Shown in pieces: positions 36,601 through 51,600 of a DNA stretch of 64,000 nt (positions are counted from its first letter, which is position 1; every line of letters starts with the position of its first letter). Source of the DNA: Sipunculus nudus (lineage: Eukaryota > Annelida > Sipuncula > Golfingiida > Sipunculidae); the NCBI GenBank assembly GCA_026874595.1, contig CM049308.1, forward strand, positions 81,144,124 through 81,208,123, read 5' to 3'. A model generated the notes under the pieces. It did no database searches. It was not told where the DNA came from and worked only from the letters and a program-made list of their open reading frames with translations. The position numbers and the translations under genes are program-made.

Positions 36601-39600
36601 TTAAGGTTAAATCTACCATCTAGCAATTATTAAGCATCTATTTTCCAACCAGTATTCAGGATAACATCTATTAGTGTAGTCAAGCTATTATCACTCATAA
36701 GAACTACTATTCAGCAAATATTAGATCTATGTATCACAGTGTTTATAATGGTATTACTAGTACATGTATCTAATTAAAGAGTTAAACTGTAACACCAGGC
36801 ACTAAATGAAATAGCATTTACTATGAATTATACCTTATTCTCTACAGGTCAAAATAAAAGACTCAAGAAAACACAACATATGACATGAAACTGCTGGATC
36901 TAAAGGAGGTATTTGTTTCTGCAAATTCTGACACATCAGGTGCAAAAGGGCAAATTTAGTTGACATAAATGTAGTTGGGCAAATCTAACACATGCATAAA
37001 ACAACTACAAGACAATGGCTACTGCACATTCAACTAGAGAAAAAAATAAATAAATGAATAAATAAATACAACTATGGTTATGATGGTTTGAAGACACTCT
37101 AATAACAAATCAAACAAAATCAGTGGTTATCACATCCTGTAATATGCATACACTACCCATGCTAACAATGACAAACTATCTAATGTGCTGAAGAAAATGA
37201 AAACAAAAATAGTTGCCACATCTGTCACTACAGAGTCTCCTACCTTGCTCAAAGTCCTCTACAAATTATTATCAGATGTTGCAATGTTAGAATTACATCA
37301 CAATGCTTCATGAGTACCACAATGCAATGCAAATGCCAAAAATGTGATTATGATATATGACATACTGGGCACTTAAAATGGTTTCTAACTTTGATATAAG
37401 TCCCATCTGGTGGCAAGGGTAAGGCGTACACTCTTGGTGGTCATAGGCCATTATATAGTAATATTTATGGTGAGGAAAGCCAAGAAGAATAGGTACAAGA
37501 AATGACTAATTTAACTTGGTGTTTGTCACTGGTAGGTGGCGCCAAAAGGGCAGGAAAGGTCAACTGCTTATTTGAGAAGTGGTCACTGCAGTCTGAGATC
37601 TGTCTTAATGCTGCTTGAACCAATATTGTGAGATTAAAAGATAAAATAAAGATTAACATTTTCTTGCCCATGTTCCCCTGTTTAAATGACTCTCATCCTT
37701 TAATGGACAAAGTGTACTTTCAAAGGAATTCAGTTGCAGAAATAGACCAAAGAGGCCTAAATTTCATTTCTTCAATGTTTGTGTGACCATGTGGACAACC
37801 CAGAAAATCAATTCATCAACAATACATGCACCGGGGCACATATCATGTGACATCATTAACATGCTATATGTGGGAAGTTTCATGCTCATACCAGGGCTCC
37901 TGAACCCACAACATGCCAATACAAAGAATCTCAATTATCTAAGAACTGGCTGGGACTGGCTGTGTGTAAAAGGGTATTACACTTGGAAAAAGAACAGAGA
38001 AACCCCTCAATATAGACTCCTTATTATTAAGGACACTCTTGAAGGCATATGGACAGCAGACTTGGGAGGTCCTTGATATCAGTTAAGATAAAATGTTACA
38101 TTGATATTAAGGGCAAAGACCCAGATCTCACCAGGTTCCATAATTGAGAGGTTCCACTTAATTCTAACATAATAAAACAGTTATAATGTTAATAGAATAT
38201 ATAAGGGCTGTCTTGCTCTGTTTGTGGTGCAAGGTGGGAACATGCATGAGGAACATGCTTCTATTCTACTATTAATTTTTTTTTTCAAACAGACATGAGT
38301 ATATGCCCAGTATGTCAAATACACTTGTTTTAACTGTGTTTCTGAATTTCATTCTGCTCAACCAAGGGGTGACCATAGGGGATTCTCTCAAATGATGATA
38401 TTTTCATGCAGGCAATAATTCAAGGAATAATGACTTTACAACATTACATGAGTCAAAAATAGGTACATGAAATGGCTAATATTTTTAATCCCTTGAAGTT
38501 GTACCATTTTGCGGTTGTATGTTATCATGGTAAAATTGAAACATTTTCTAAGATGACATTTTCATTTCATACTTAAATTTGTAACACAGGTATTTATTTG
38601 GTTTACCTACTGTAAATGAGGCCATAATCTCAATCTTTCATGGCAGGCCACTTTATGTGGGTGAAAAATGTAAAAATGTTGTGAAAATTCTCAGGGCACT
38701 GATTGGTTGAACAGAAAAGAGAAGGTCAAGAATTACTGTAAACGTTTTTCATGCACACACTTGGTGATATTAATCTGGTCTGAGATATACACATTTTTTG
38801 CAGTTCTTTTGCCAGCTGAATCAGCTGTGCATGATCAAAATAAATTTTCTGTTTGAAATCTTTTTGCTGAGTGTCTGCTCTGTACATTCAAACATTTCCA
38901 GTATTCATGACCAGTATAGACATTTATTATTTTTTTTTTAATTTGTGAAACTACTGTGTTATTCACTTCATCACTGCACACATATTAATGATTATTAATT
39001 ATTACCACAGCAAGATAAGATCTGCTCTATATAAATAAAGTACCCGATTTCTGTTAATTTATTTCTTATTTAAAGATCAGTTTAGTTTTAATTTCTTACA
39101 ATTTATTATATGCACCTATATATCCTGACAATGTATATTATGCTTTTATACCCATAATACAAACTTACCAATTTTCACTTGCAAAGATATCAGCCACTTA
39201 GGCATCATAAAACCACATCATATTTACAGTAAAAATTTGCCAAGTTTGATTATCAGCACCATTAAGTGTTCATCTATGAAACTATTTGTTAAAATTTCAA
39301 TTTCAAATTCATTTTGAAGGCATTTGTATGTTGTGAGGCAACTCATCTGTGAGCACACCTCAGAATTTTTTTTTTGGGTCTTGAAATGTAGGGAAAATGC
39401 CAAGTGTGTCCTTGTGGGGTCATTTATCATGATTTCCCATAACGCATGAGAAATTTAACATTATTTGTCTAAGGGGTAATCCCAGCACCATCTATAAGAA
39501 ACTACACTTCTGTATCCAGCTCAGCCCACTGAAAACATGGCTGTGTTTGAACTTATCCCATGAAAAATCCACCCCAGTTCTCTACTCAGTGTTCTACTCA

Positions 39601-42600
39601 GTTCTTTTACATTCAGTCTAACCAACCCCACAACATTTGTGAATAATATCTTTTCAAAATCATATTCAACAAATTATTTAAGAAAATAATTCAGTATGAG
39701 CATCCCAAACAGAATGTGAGATGTATTACAGAGTGAATACTAGATGGCACTGATATTCAATAAATCAATATTTATATAGCACTCACTGCATTAATTATAT
39801 AAAGTTGAGTTCTATAAATAAAAGTTATACAAGATTTATTGCAGCAGTTAAAAAAGCCTGCAGCTTGTACCATATAAGTTAATTCCAGTTGAGATCATAC
39901 AAAAATACAATTATTATTCATTATTAATGACCTCTCACCTTTGCCCCAGATAAATATATTTCCATTGGAATCACCAGTGATTGCATCTCCATTGTCAGCA
40001 AAGGCCAAGCAAGTTACATACTTTGGTTTTTCATGTTTCTGCAAGATAAAATGATTTTGACCTGTCATTTCTGCTTAACCTATTAATAATAATGAATCCC
40101 ATGATCTGAATGCAACAAATGTGGAAATTTTTTTTAAAGTACTTAATTCACAGGTAGAAAACAACTGTGAGCTGAAAAGTTTTATCTGACAAAGAACTCA
40201 TCTTAACCATGTTTCTGTACATTATATTACACAAGAGCATGGTCAGTTAAACTGCTATGGAAATGTAAAATATCATGCACAGCTGAATCTAAAAGTTCTT
40301 TTAATTACAACAGTGTACCAATTCATTTCTGTATTCACCCTAACATGTAAGATAATGCATCTTTGAGCTTAACAATTCATCCCACCTCCTGATCAGGAAT
40401 ATAAGTGCCTAACCGTGTGACCTATCCATAACGGAATAACTCTCATAATATTTTATGATTACAGACATATACACAAAGTTTTTGTACAAACTACATAAAA
40501 TTAAATTTTTTTTTTTCAACTAATAACAATGGTTACCTTATATCATATCGGTATCAAACTGATCATAATTCAGCTGGCTTCATGCAACAGATCAAGTGTA
40601 ACAAAAAAGTCTATATGTGACATTTTGAAAAACAAATTAATATTACACACTCAGCAAACATGCTTATAATAATTAATATTTCTTATACTGATGATTTTGA
40701 TGCTATCCTAGTTATTTGTGATCCCAAAATTAAAAATTCATTATTTCATTACATTATACCAGATTTATCAAGCTTTTTCCAACATTATAATCTCTTATTT
40801 TTCATGACAGAGGGCTCTTATTGCTTCTCATGACTTACCTCAAAGAGACCTTGTTTCTTGGTAAGAGTACCGCCATCTAAAGTCCAAAAGGTCACCTGAC
40901 CTTTACCACAGGTAACGATACAAGACTCGTCACACGGGTGAAACTCCACAGCAAGCACAGGCTCTGTAGAACTCTGGTAAGACAAACAGGTTTAATTAAG
41001 TTTCATTAACATAGCTGTAACATGCTGTGGGTTCATCATTACACATTGGGGGAATGTTATTTAAATTAGTTTTAGCTTTTCAATTTTAAAAAAGTTTATA
41101 AAACCAATAAATGTTTTACAGTAGAGGAGACCAATCTACCTTCTTTAACATACAGTCGAACCTTCCTTAGTTGGCCCCTCCATAAAGTGGGCACCTCTAT
41201 AGTGTGGGCACTTTTGGGCAGTCCCATTGTTTTCTTCTCTTTATTAATGTTAAGCTAATGTTTGCACCTCTATATTCTGAAAAGTTGGCCCTTTTCCCAA
41301 GCTAATGTGGACACTTCATTGATTTTCCCAGTTGAAGTATCTTCCTATTTAAACTTAGAGAGCTTTGTTTATTGTGAATTTGTAATTATTAGCAATCAGA
41401 ATAACCATTAATTATTTAATATTTATATTTAATATAACAATATTGATCAAACTAATGAACAAAAAGTCAGAGGTCTAACTGCATAATCATAATAATGGCT
41501 TCCTTGACTAGGCATGGGATACATGCATGGGAAAGTACAGGGGACAACCAATCTACCTTCTTTAACATATAATACTCCAGCTGTATATATATATATAGAG
41601 TGTAAATGGTGTAAATTCTTAGCTCTTCAGACAAATAGTGGGAGGAATCATGCTAAAGTTGGTTGTTTTAATTCTTTCCTATTGTTTCTAGGCATTAAAT
41701 AAATTTAAACTCAAAATGCTGGACATACAAAAATCCAAGTATTATTGAGAATGCTGATTCAGCATTATCTGTATATGATACATTTGCAAGTTAAATGCCT
41801 TAACATAGTCCACACAGTGTTTTATTAATATATAATACCTATATGGCACATAACTGTAGGTTTTATGGACCCATGAGACAGGTTTACCTTGGTTTCTGTG
41901 ATTTTTGTGCCCTTGTCCCCTTTCTGCCAGTCCCACACTGAGATGACGTGCTCATTGGCTTCATCTACAGCACACAGGTACTGACCGCCATCCTGTAACA
42001 GCAGCAATTTATGTTTTCAATCATAATGCCCCTTTTTACTGACTTCTGTTCATGATTTAGTTTTTGTTACATAAAAGAAATTCATTCTAAAGACAGGCAT
42101 AGCTGGCCTTTGACATATGCAGAATAACCAGCACAGTTGCTTTACCACACAACTTCACAAATACAGATATTTGAAGCTTCCTACCAGAGTTATGTACCTT
42201 TAACCTTTGAACTATGACCTCATCTGCCTGACAGGTCTTGAACTTTGGTGATCCTGAAGGTTTAACCAGACAGACCTCCATTTGTGATAACAAAAATGTT
42301 TCCTTAATACTGAACAAAATTCTGTGTAAGTGCTTTTATCTTCCAAAGATGCTGTTACTGATGTCCTTAAAAGTTACATAAAGACATTAAAGACTTTTCT
42401 TTAACACATTTATCTCTGTTGTAGACACTATCCTTTCCTTTTCATATGTTACTGTAATTTCAAGGACAAGGACGTCCTATGGTTTTATATCCTTCCACTG
42501 ATATGTTGGTTAATAAAGTATAAAATCAGTTAAACATTTTTATCATTACAGAAAATTTACTGTTGCTAAATGCATCAAAGACGCACTTACAAATGATTGA

Positions 42601-45600
42601 GAAATCACAATACTCTTACAACTTTAGAGAAGGCAATGCATGCGACAGCTCTGTCCATATCTCCAAGTCCAATCACTTTTAACGTGTTCAAGCTCACAGA
42701 GTCCCATACACGGATGTGAGGCTGCAACAGATGTGGTCTTGTTAAATAATAATCAAATACTGTTACAATAATGAATCTTAATGTAGTTTAAGAAATTAGT
42801 TTCATTTACAGTTTACATAACATACAATATTTGTTCTCACTGATATTTAATTGACCATCCTGTTTTTATATATGTAAGTCTATATTTAGTCATTAACTTG
42901 TCACATGATACCAAAGAAATTGACATCTACAACAACTGTTTAATTGGTTAGGGAAATCATAAATTTAAGAAATGGACCTATACTTCTGCCTATGATTCAA
43001 CAAATATTTATGAATTAAAAGAATTTGAGAACTCATGAAATTGAAGGAAAATGTAGTTTCCAGTGTTTCCTGGGTAAGAATTCTGAACCTATGTTAAATG
43101 AGCAAATAATTTTATTCACTAATAAAAAGAACTAATACTGAGTTAATATATATTTCTTTTTTACACTTTTTGTTCACTAGATTTTCATGTGCATGTGTAC
43201 TTGTGTATGTATGCCATAATGGTAGCTGACATTATCCAATTCACTTTCATCCTCTGATTTTAATACTTTTCTCTAGGAAGAAAATTAGCTTTTGCAGGAT
43301 AAGAAAAGGCAGTTGCAAGGTGTTCTGGGATTAAAAGCCTAAAACTGCAAAATTAAAAACAATATACCAATGTTATGATAACATAAGCAATCAGTTGAAG
43401 TGCCATAGATTTACAGGCAAGGTTTCATTTGGTATAAATCATTTAAGTGTCACTAGGCACTGTGTTAATAACATAAAACTTATAAACCTATGTGGCCAGT
43501 CAGTCACTTCTCATACATTCTGAAATACAGGACTGCCAAAAATAGCAATAACAGAGTAGTTCATTACCTGAATGAAGGAGGGATTTTTTTTACACCTTAG
43601 TTTTCTTAGATTTTTTCTGTTTGCATGACAATTTCATGGAGTGGTAGAGTTATGAAAAAAAGTTCAGTTTAGTATAAGCATTATTTAGGAAGTCTTCATT
43701 AAACTATCAGGCTGGTTTAGTGAGAAGTGTGGGAGCCTCACTGCAAAAACTGTCTTGGTTTCCATTTCAATCACAGGCAGTCTTTTCGAAGGTTCTGTTG
43801 TTTGGATGTTGGGTCTCGCTGAGGGCATCAACCCAGTGCCCTCCAATTATTCACTCACTTTGTCACCAATTACACATTTCAAAACTGCGTATGTGCAATT
43901 TAATACTTTTTTGGTATATAGTTCAGGTAATACAGAGTTATCCTAATTACTGAGACCTTAATAAACTGACATAGCCTGTAAATATATTGTCAAAAAAACC
44001 CTGATATTTTACAATGTATGCATAAGGATAAAAAAGTCTAAGATAAGAACACACAACACCTTTCATAAAGCTGTTTTATAAAATCATGGAAATATTATAC
44101 AATATATATATAATAATAAGAGAGGAAATATCAATCAGCTATTAAAAATGATGAAAATGAGGATTAGGAAATAAGTACCCAGTCAAGAAAAGATGTTTCC
44201 TAAGTAATTATGATCTATTTCTAACTGAGCATAAAGTGACTACCACAAATGTGTCTAACTGAAATGTGCTACTTGAACAGACTGATGCCTTGCTCAATTC
44301 TGTGTGCTCTTTTATCATAATGGTTTGTGATGGGAAAAAAAGATACATTCCTACCCCATATCCTACTGAAAAGTACATTCAGGGAAATGTTCATGAGCAA
44401 CGCCGGAGGATTGATTTTGTGGCCAGTTAAGTTTATATGAGCATGAAGCCATTCAACAGGGCTGCGTGCTTTTGCAATGGTATTTAAAAACTGAGCACCA
44501 TACCAAGTCTCTATGATTGGATAATATTCATAATGGCAATAACTGAGTAGGTACCAGTCTAATATTGAATAAGAACACAAATTTAACTTGAAATTCTGAT
44601 TAGATTCTGGGACATATGCTACTTAAGTCATTACAGATTTTCAGCAAAACTGTACAAAAAAAGATTCAACCTTTGTATCTCATGTATCTTTAAACAACAG
44701 ATTATACAACTGACAAGACACATATGAACACTCCACTAATTATCAACAATAAGATTACTTATAAATGTGTTTTCATATGTCTAAACAACAACATATCCCA
44801 AAAATATATAAACACAGCAGTACATGAAAATGACATTTATGAAGTAAATAAAGAAAAGGGCAGGATACAAAAGGATTATCAGAAGACGCACACAAGAAGA
44901 ATCAGAATTACGATCAAAGGATAATATATGTGGGTATGAAGTGATGTAACAAGGTTTTGCATACATGTGCATAAGGGATAATGTACACTAAGGCAACAAT
45001 ACGTCGTGAGCAAGCACTCCAATCACACTAGACTACACTACAGCACCAAGTGTGGCCCACGCAAAATACAGATGGGCGAGGCTCAGATTCTCACCTGACC
45101 CGAACTGTCAGATCGTTTTCGGGAGTTTGTGTGCCAGTATTTGCTGTATAGTTGCTGCATGTGGGAGACAAACGCACACATTGCATACATGTAATGCAGC
45201 ATGTACATAAGATATAAAACTCATAAACTGATAATTAACTGAAGATACCAGTCAGGCGAATCAAATCATAGAAATGAATTTGCTAATATTAATGCATTCC
45301 TAAACAAATGGCATATATCTACAGCATGTCATTTCCTACACAGTATAATAAAATGTGATGCTGCATTTAATTCCATGCTAAATTATAACATACATGCATT
45401 AGATATTAAAGTTTTCTTTGAAGAATGCCAGTATTCTGACTGAATTTTACTGAAGTATTTTCCCAAAACACTCCTTTTCTGACACCATACCTCTTTTAAA
45501 AGTAAACAATTGAAAACTTAAAGTTTGAGTTTAGAATATATTTCAGGTATCCTATCTTTAATGTTTAGAACTTTTTAATTAAAATTGTGCGTTGTCTGAG

Positions 45601-48600
45601 CAATTATTAAGTTTGTTTAAAATTGATTATCAAAATAACTGATCTGTCATTCTATTTTACAAATTTCTATAAAAGAAAAAGAGTATTCAAGTACCATATG
45701 CAAACAAAATAAGTATAATGCTAAAATAAGCCAAGTAAGGTATGCCAAGAATTTTGAGTAAGGTTACCCAAGTATTTAAAACATCCCTTCTAAATGCTTC
45801 AGTTGTAAACCAACAAGAGACCCATGGGTCACGGCGCTCAGCTGATCGTGATTGGACTATAAATGTTTCTCCACTGTGATACTATATCGAGTCAATAAAG
45901 CTTATGAATATCATGGACATGTTGGGCTATTATAAAGGAATGTAATGTAATATGTGAGTAAATGATAAATGAAATTACCTGACTGATGGATTAATAGAGT
46001 CAAATATAGTGGTTTATTTTTTATTTATTTAGGAGGGGTTGAAAACTGTGATATATTTGAGCAAATATGAATGCAATGACAGCAGTAATAAGCAGTAGTA
46101 GAATGATGATAAGGCTATTTGTTGAAGGATCTAAAGTGTATGGTAGTCTGCAAGCTTTCAATTTGACAGATATGATGTTATGATTAACTATGCTGATGAA
46201 ATGATTTATGAATTTGTGACTGTATGACACAATATCTCTTTAGTCTTGACAAGGTACATTATTGTGATGCCCACTATATCTACATATTACACAATATTGA
46301 CATAATTTCTGGCATGTACATAGGTACCTATGGACGAATAGTTATACAAAATATTAAAGTATGAATATATCTGATTCATCTTGTTCTTGCTTACTGAGGC
46401 CGACTTTGGGATGGGGTTTGGAGAAGGGAAAAGTGAGGGCAGCACGAAGGTGGATGTAGAAATATTCTACTGTAATGTTTTTCATTTATATAAGAATATG
46501 AAAAGCTAAGAGGAAAGGGGCCCTCCTACTTGGTTATAAATATATGATTGCAAACTAATACTCTGACAAGATTGTCATGAAGAAAAACAGTAACAGTTTT
46601 GAGATACTGTGATGCATATGAAAATTTACAGATGGACAGGCAAGTGGACAGAATGGACTAATACCTTTATTTCACTTTCAAGGGAATAATGCATTTAAGT
46701 TTATATATAAGCCTATTTTTTTAAGCATATCCACTTTTTCCATTAAGAAGTTTTTATCTGAATCATTTTTTTATTTACAGGTTTTATAAATTTTTAATAA
46801 AAAAAACCTGAAAACATAAGTTAAAATATTAGAATTGTTGCAAAAGTTGCAATCATTATATATACAGAGTAAAAAACTGAAACTATGAGTTAAAATATTA
46901 GAATTGTTGCAAAAGTTGCAATCATCATATATCCAGAGTGTAGCTCATATTGGGTCATATTATGCATACACATATATTTTATTATTTTTAAATCATAAAT
47001 GTTTAAACTGAATTTGAAAGAAAATAATGCCACAACATGGCATCTACAAGAATATTCCTTGAATCACTATTAAAAAGTTTTGCACATTGGAGTTTTAAGT
47101 ACATGCTTAATTTTATTCACCAAAATAAAATAAAAGATTCAGTAAATTTGATAAAACAATTTGATAAACATCTTTTCAAATAAAGTATACACACTGTTGG
47201 TTGAATGAGGGACAAACAATATCATTGTGCTAATTACTATCCCAGTTTTAATTTATTACTGGAATTAATAGTCAATTTCACACCTGGTAAAGTTTTTACT
47301 CCTCTGAAGTAAGGGATTACTTATCTCATGAACATCCACACTTTCATAGCAATACACCACTTTGTGGACACAATTAAATGTACACTTTAATCATTGTAAC
47401 CCTGGTGGTACAATACAAAATCTAAAATGTAGCATAGCCTAGAATAAGAATGAATCAAATACAGAAAATAATAACATTCATCTAGTTTATGCACCATCTG
47501 CAGGGCAGAGGGGAAGCCTGCTGGTAGTGGCCAAGCTGAGCTGAGGCAAGCTGCCTGGGGTGGGTTACATAATGCAAGTGAAGGCTGTACTACTAGGTGG
47601 GCTAGATGTAAACAACACTTGACATGGTGTATGAAAACATGAATAAAAGCTATTCTTTCCAATCAATTTCTTTGAAATTTCAGATTTTAAAAGATTAAAT
47701 CCTTATGTATATATGCTGTGAAAATTAAACTAAGTGCTTACAGGGAAAAAAAGTGCCATTGCCAAAGTTGGACAAAATTTAAGGTATTGATTTTTTATTT
47801 ATGCTAATAACTTGAAAAATTTGCAAAATTCAGATCTAATTTTGGGTAAACAATTGAATCTTGATTAAATAAAATTATATTCCTGGGGACATCTAAAATT
47901 ATGCCAACAGCCTGGCGAGCATAGAGATGTGCAGTGAATGACCTACAGTCATCAAAGTGGACTGCTTGACAATGTAAGGGAATACAACAAGAGCCTCCAA
48001 AAAATTCAATAACTAGCCTAATTTTGCAGCTTTTATTTTCAAATTTCAGATTTTAACAGATTGAATCCTTATGTATACATGCTGTGAAAATTAAATCCAC
48101 AGTACTTACAGGAAAAAAACATGCCGTGGCCAAAGTTGGGCAAAATTTAAGGTACCAATTTTATATTTTTGCCAATATTTAAAAAACTTTAACTGATTTT
48201 GATCTAATTTTTGGTATACAATTAAATTTTGATTAATTAAAGTTGTATTACTGGAAAAAAGTCCCTACCTTTAACACTTTTGGTCTTAAGTGACCAAATA
48301 TCTTCCTGATTTTTTTACAAAGTCCATTATGTTTGGGCCCATAACTTTTTTAAATTATATAATACTGACTTAATATCTGGCATGTACATAAAAACTATAT
48401 AGAGGAATATTTATGGTAAATATGAAGAAAACCAGATGAGTGGTTTTGATATTAGGCAGTCCTGAAGAGTGAAAATAGATTTCTAATAAAAAATTGAGGT
48501 TTTCCTTAATATCTTGAAAGAACGAAGTCCTATTGACCCAATTTTCGGCATGGTAGGAGATTTTGGGGACATCTAACTGTATGCTGAATTTCAGATTCGT

Positions 48601-51600
48601 ACGTCCAACGGTGTCGAAACGTGCCAGTCTTACGGACGGACATCCGGACAGACGGACGGACGGACAGACAGAAGACGGACAATGGACCACGACTATAGCT
48701 CAGATGACTTATAGTCAGCTGAGCTAAAAATACTATAATTTTAGCCTTCATCTAAATTCTGATGATGAGGACAGTTCTAAAGAGAGCAGTTCCTTAAAGA
48801 TCCCAAAAGTTATATATATATATTGCTAGATTAGCTTTTTCACAAGGGAGATAAAAAAAGAATTTTCAAGAAAATTGAACAAATATATAGACAAAAAACT
48901 TATCCTCTTTTGGCAAAAAAACAACAAAATCAATAGTACTGTAAAATAATAACAATCAGAATTAACAACCTGCCCATCACAGACCCATAATAGTATCTTT
49001 ATTCTCATTTCTAAAGGGAACAAAAATAAATACACTGAATAATGATCTTCCACATTATCAGACATAAATAAGCAAATATGACCTGAGAATACTGCGAGCT
49101 TACTATTATCAGTCTTCTATTCTGCCTGTATATGCACTTATCTTACTCAAGTGAAACAAATAAGAAATCAAGAGAAAAAGTAATTCTGTTAAAAAGTTAT
49201 GTACAAAGTGTAAAATAATAATCTTTAAAGATATTTTTGACGAGAATAAAAAAAAAGCCACAAAAATATGATGATAAATACTGAATCATTATGCATGTTT
49301 TTTTTTTCAAATATCTTTTATGACTGTAAAAAAGCAGACACATTGGCAAAACAATTAGTTTAAAAGTATCTCATGGCATAAGAAAAAAATCCCATTTTTC
49401 TGATTTCATGTGATCAAACATTTATATTCCTTAACTAAATGCAATGATATAATATCAGCAACAACTGTACTTTTAAAGCAAATACTTAATAAATGATAAT
49501 ATATAGTATTGATATTAAAGAGAAAATATATCTTTTGTGAGAAAAAATTATCCATACTTTGGACTCTGAGAAACTTTTCCTTACTAATAATAAACACTAA
49601 TTTTAAAAGAAATAATCTATTTATATACCAGTGTGGTTTAGTTCACCCACTTAAGCCAAAGCTCAGTATGAATATTTTAACAAGTCACAACTCACCCAGT
49701 CCTCGAGGGCCTCTAATAACCCAATATCTGTTTTTTTCTTCTACAACACAAGCAGATTAACACAAGCTTGCAACTAGGTACATGCAACTCAAGGCAGGCA
49801 GAGTCATTTTGGCAGCAGATATTTGGCAAGCTGGGCAGCCACATACACAAAACCTAATAACACAAACATGGGAAATAATAAACACAAATAACAACACCAC
49901 AAGGTGTAAAATAAAAGATTTTTTAGAGGCAGATCCACTTGAAACAACAGAACAATTTACAGTCAATTTTTGCCATAATTAGATGTTTCAATTTTTCTCA
50001 AATTAACACTCCACATTAAGCACACCTCATTACAGAAGGTCACATCAATCAATATAGTGACAAGCAAAAGTGATTGCTTAGTCTTTATATTTTTCAGAGA
50101 TAACTAAAGAATATTTGGTTTGGTTTTGACAATACCCTGTAGTTCAATTATAGGTTATTAGCTATAGGGTGCTGTCTATGATTAGCCAGATCTTTAAGCT
50201 CTGGTCAATAACTGCCACTCTTTTTCTTGTGGCAGGGTTTTTTTTTTTTTTTTTTTGGGGGGGGGGGGGGCGGGGGATTAGATTATGGCATATTTGAGGA
50301 AACTCTCACTTTCTGTCAGTGTGACAGTCATTCTTGTGCATTTTGTGTTCTCCACAAAACTGGTTAGAACATTTGGAGAAACCTCTGTCACCTTCCTTTC
50401 CAATGAATCACTTCACAAGTTAATCTCTTGCTATTTGTTTAATCAGCTTTGACTGAAGCAAGGCCATCTGGCAAGACAAATATCACAGGACATTAATATG
50501 TAAAGCTGGACAGGCAGGAGTCCAACTGATCACATTTTGGTATACCTGTGTATATATATATATATATCTTGATGATGAGCTAATTAATTATTATTAATAA
50601 GTGTACAAGACAATGCTATTCTTTCAACTTGAGACAATTTAATGGAATTAAATTTTTGCTGGGAAAATTTTACCAGCAACTTGGATAACTCGAACCTGTA
50701 AACAAAAAGTTAGTTTTGTAGAAATTTGTTTTGGTTTTAACCAGTAACCATAACACTCTAATCATGAGGTGTTTTTTTTTCCATGGACACTTAAATAAGA
50801 AGAAAGCTTGCATCTATATAATTTTATCCATTCTGCCAAAATGTGGTTAACAAGAAAATATTAAACAAAAAAGAAATTAGCAAATCATAAAAGCTTAAAC
50901 TATGAATAACAGAAATAACAAGGAGACAGTCTTGTACAGCCTGATGTCTTGGAAGGTAGAACTTCTCCTTAAAATTTACTGAATTTAAACATTTGAAATG
51001 AGCCATTAATTATTTACAGTACCTTTAAATGAAAGGTAAATCACCTCCATAGGATTAAACCACACATATTTTAATCAAACTGTTCCCAAATCGCTCGAAA
51101 ATGCATATTTTCTCCCTGCATGACGGATTTCAAACATTTGCATTTGCATCAATAATAAACAGCTGTCTCTCTGTCTCTTGATTTAAGGCTTAAGAAATAT
51201 TTTAAAAGATATGGAAAATGCATGCTCAACTGACAACTAAACACTAAAAGCTGACATGATCAAATGTTCACAATTCAAATGAATATATAAACAATCTGCT
51301 CACTTCTGTCATAAATAAAAGCAAAGTCGCATTCCAGAATATGAGAGAACATCCACAATGATCATAACAGGGCATATACATATAATTTGGCCATTTGGTT
51401 TAAAATTTCATTTGATCATGCATATTCATGAGCTAAGAACAAGGTTGCTCTTATGTGTAGAACTATTCATGCTCGTGCAATTCATATGGTAAATTTTCAT
51501 ATCCATGCAAGAACATTTTTCAAAATCAAAATTTCTACCTTTCCTTCTCGCTTCTCATGCCCTGCCACCTGACCTGTTGCTATGGTGATCTTGTCTGGAT

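Noticed and set aside
37465-37671. 68-codon reverse frame with a signal-peptide-like start
   Set aside because: It lies in an EML intron, includes the dispersed AGGTGGCGCC repeat motif and has no cysteine pattern or family match. Chance frame is more likely.
49690-49725. Exon-like piece between AAACAG and GGgtgag in the large EML intron
   Set aside because: The phase-0 reading has a stop, and other acceptors give lengths that do not fit the phase-0 junction on both sides.
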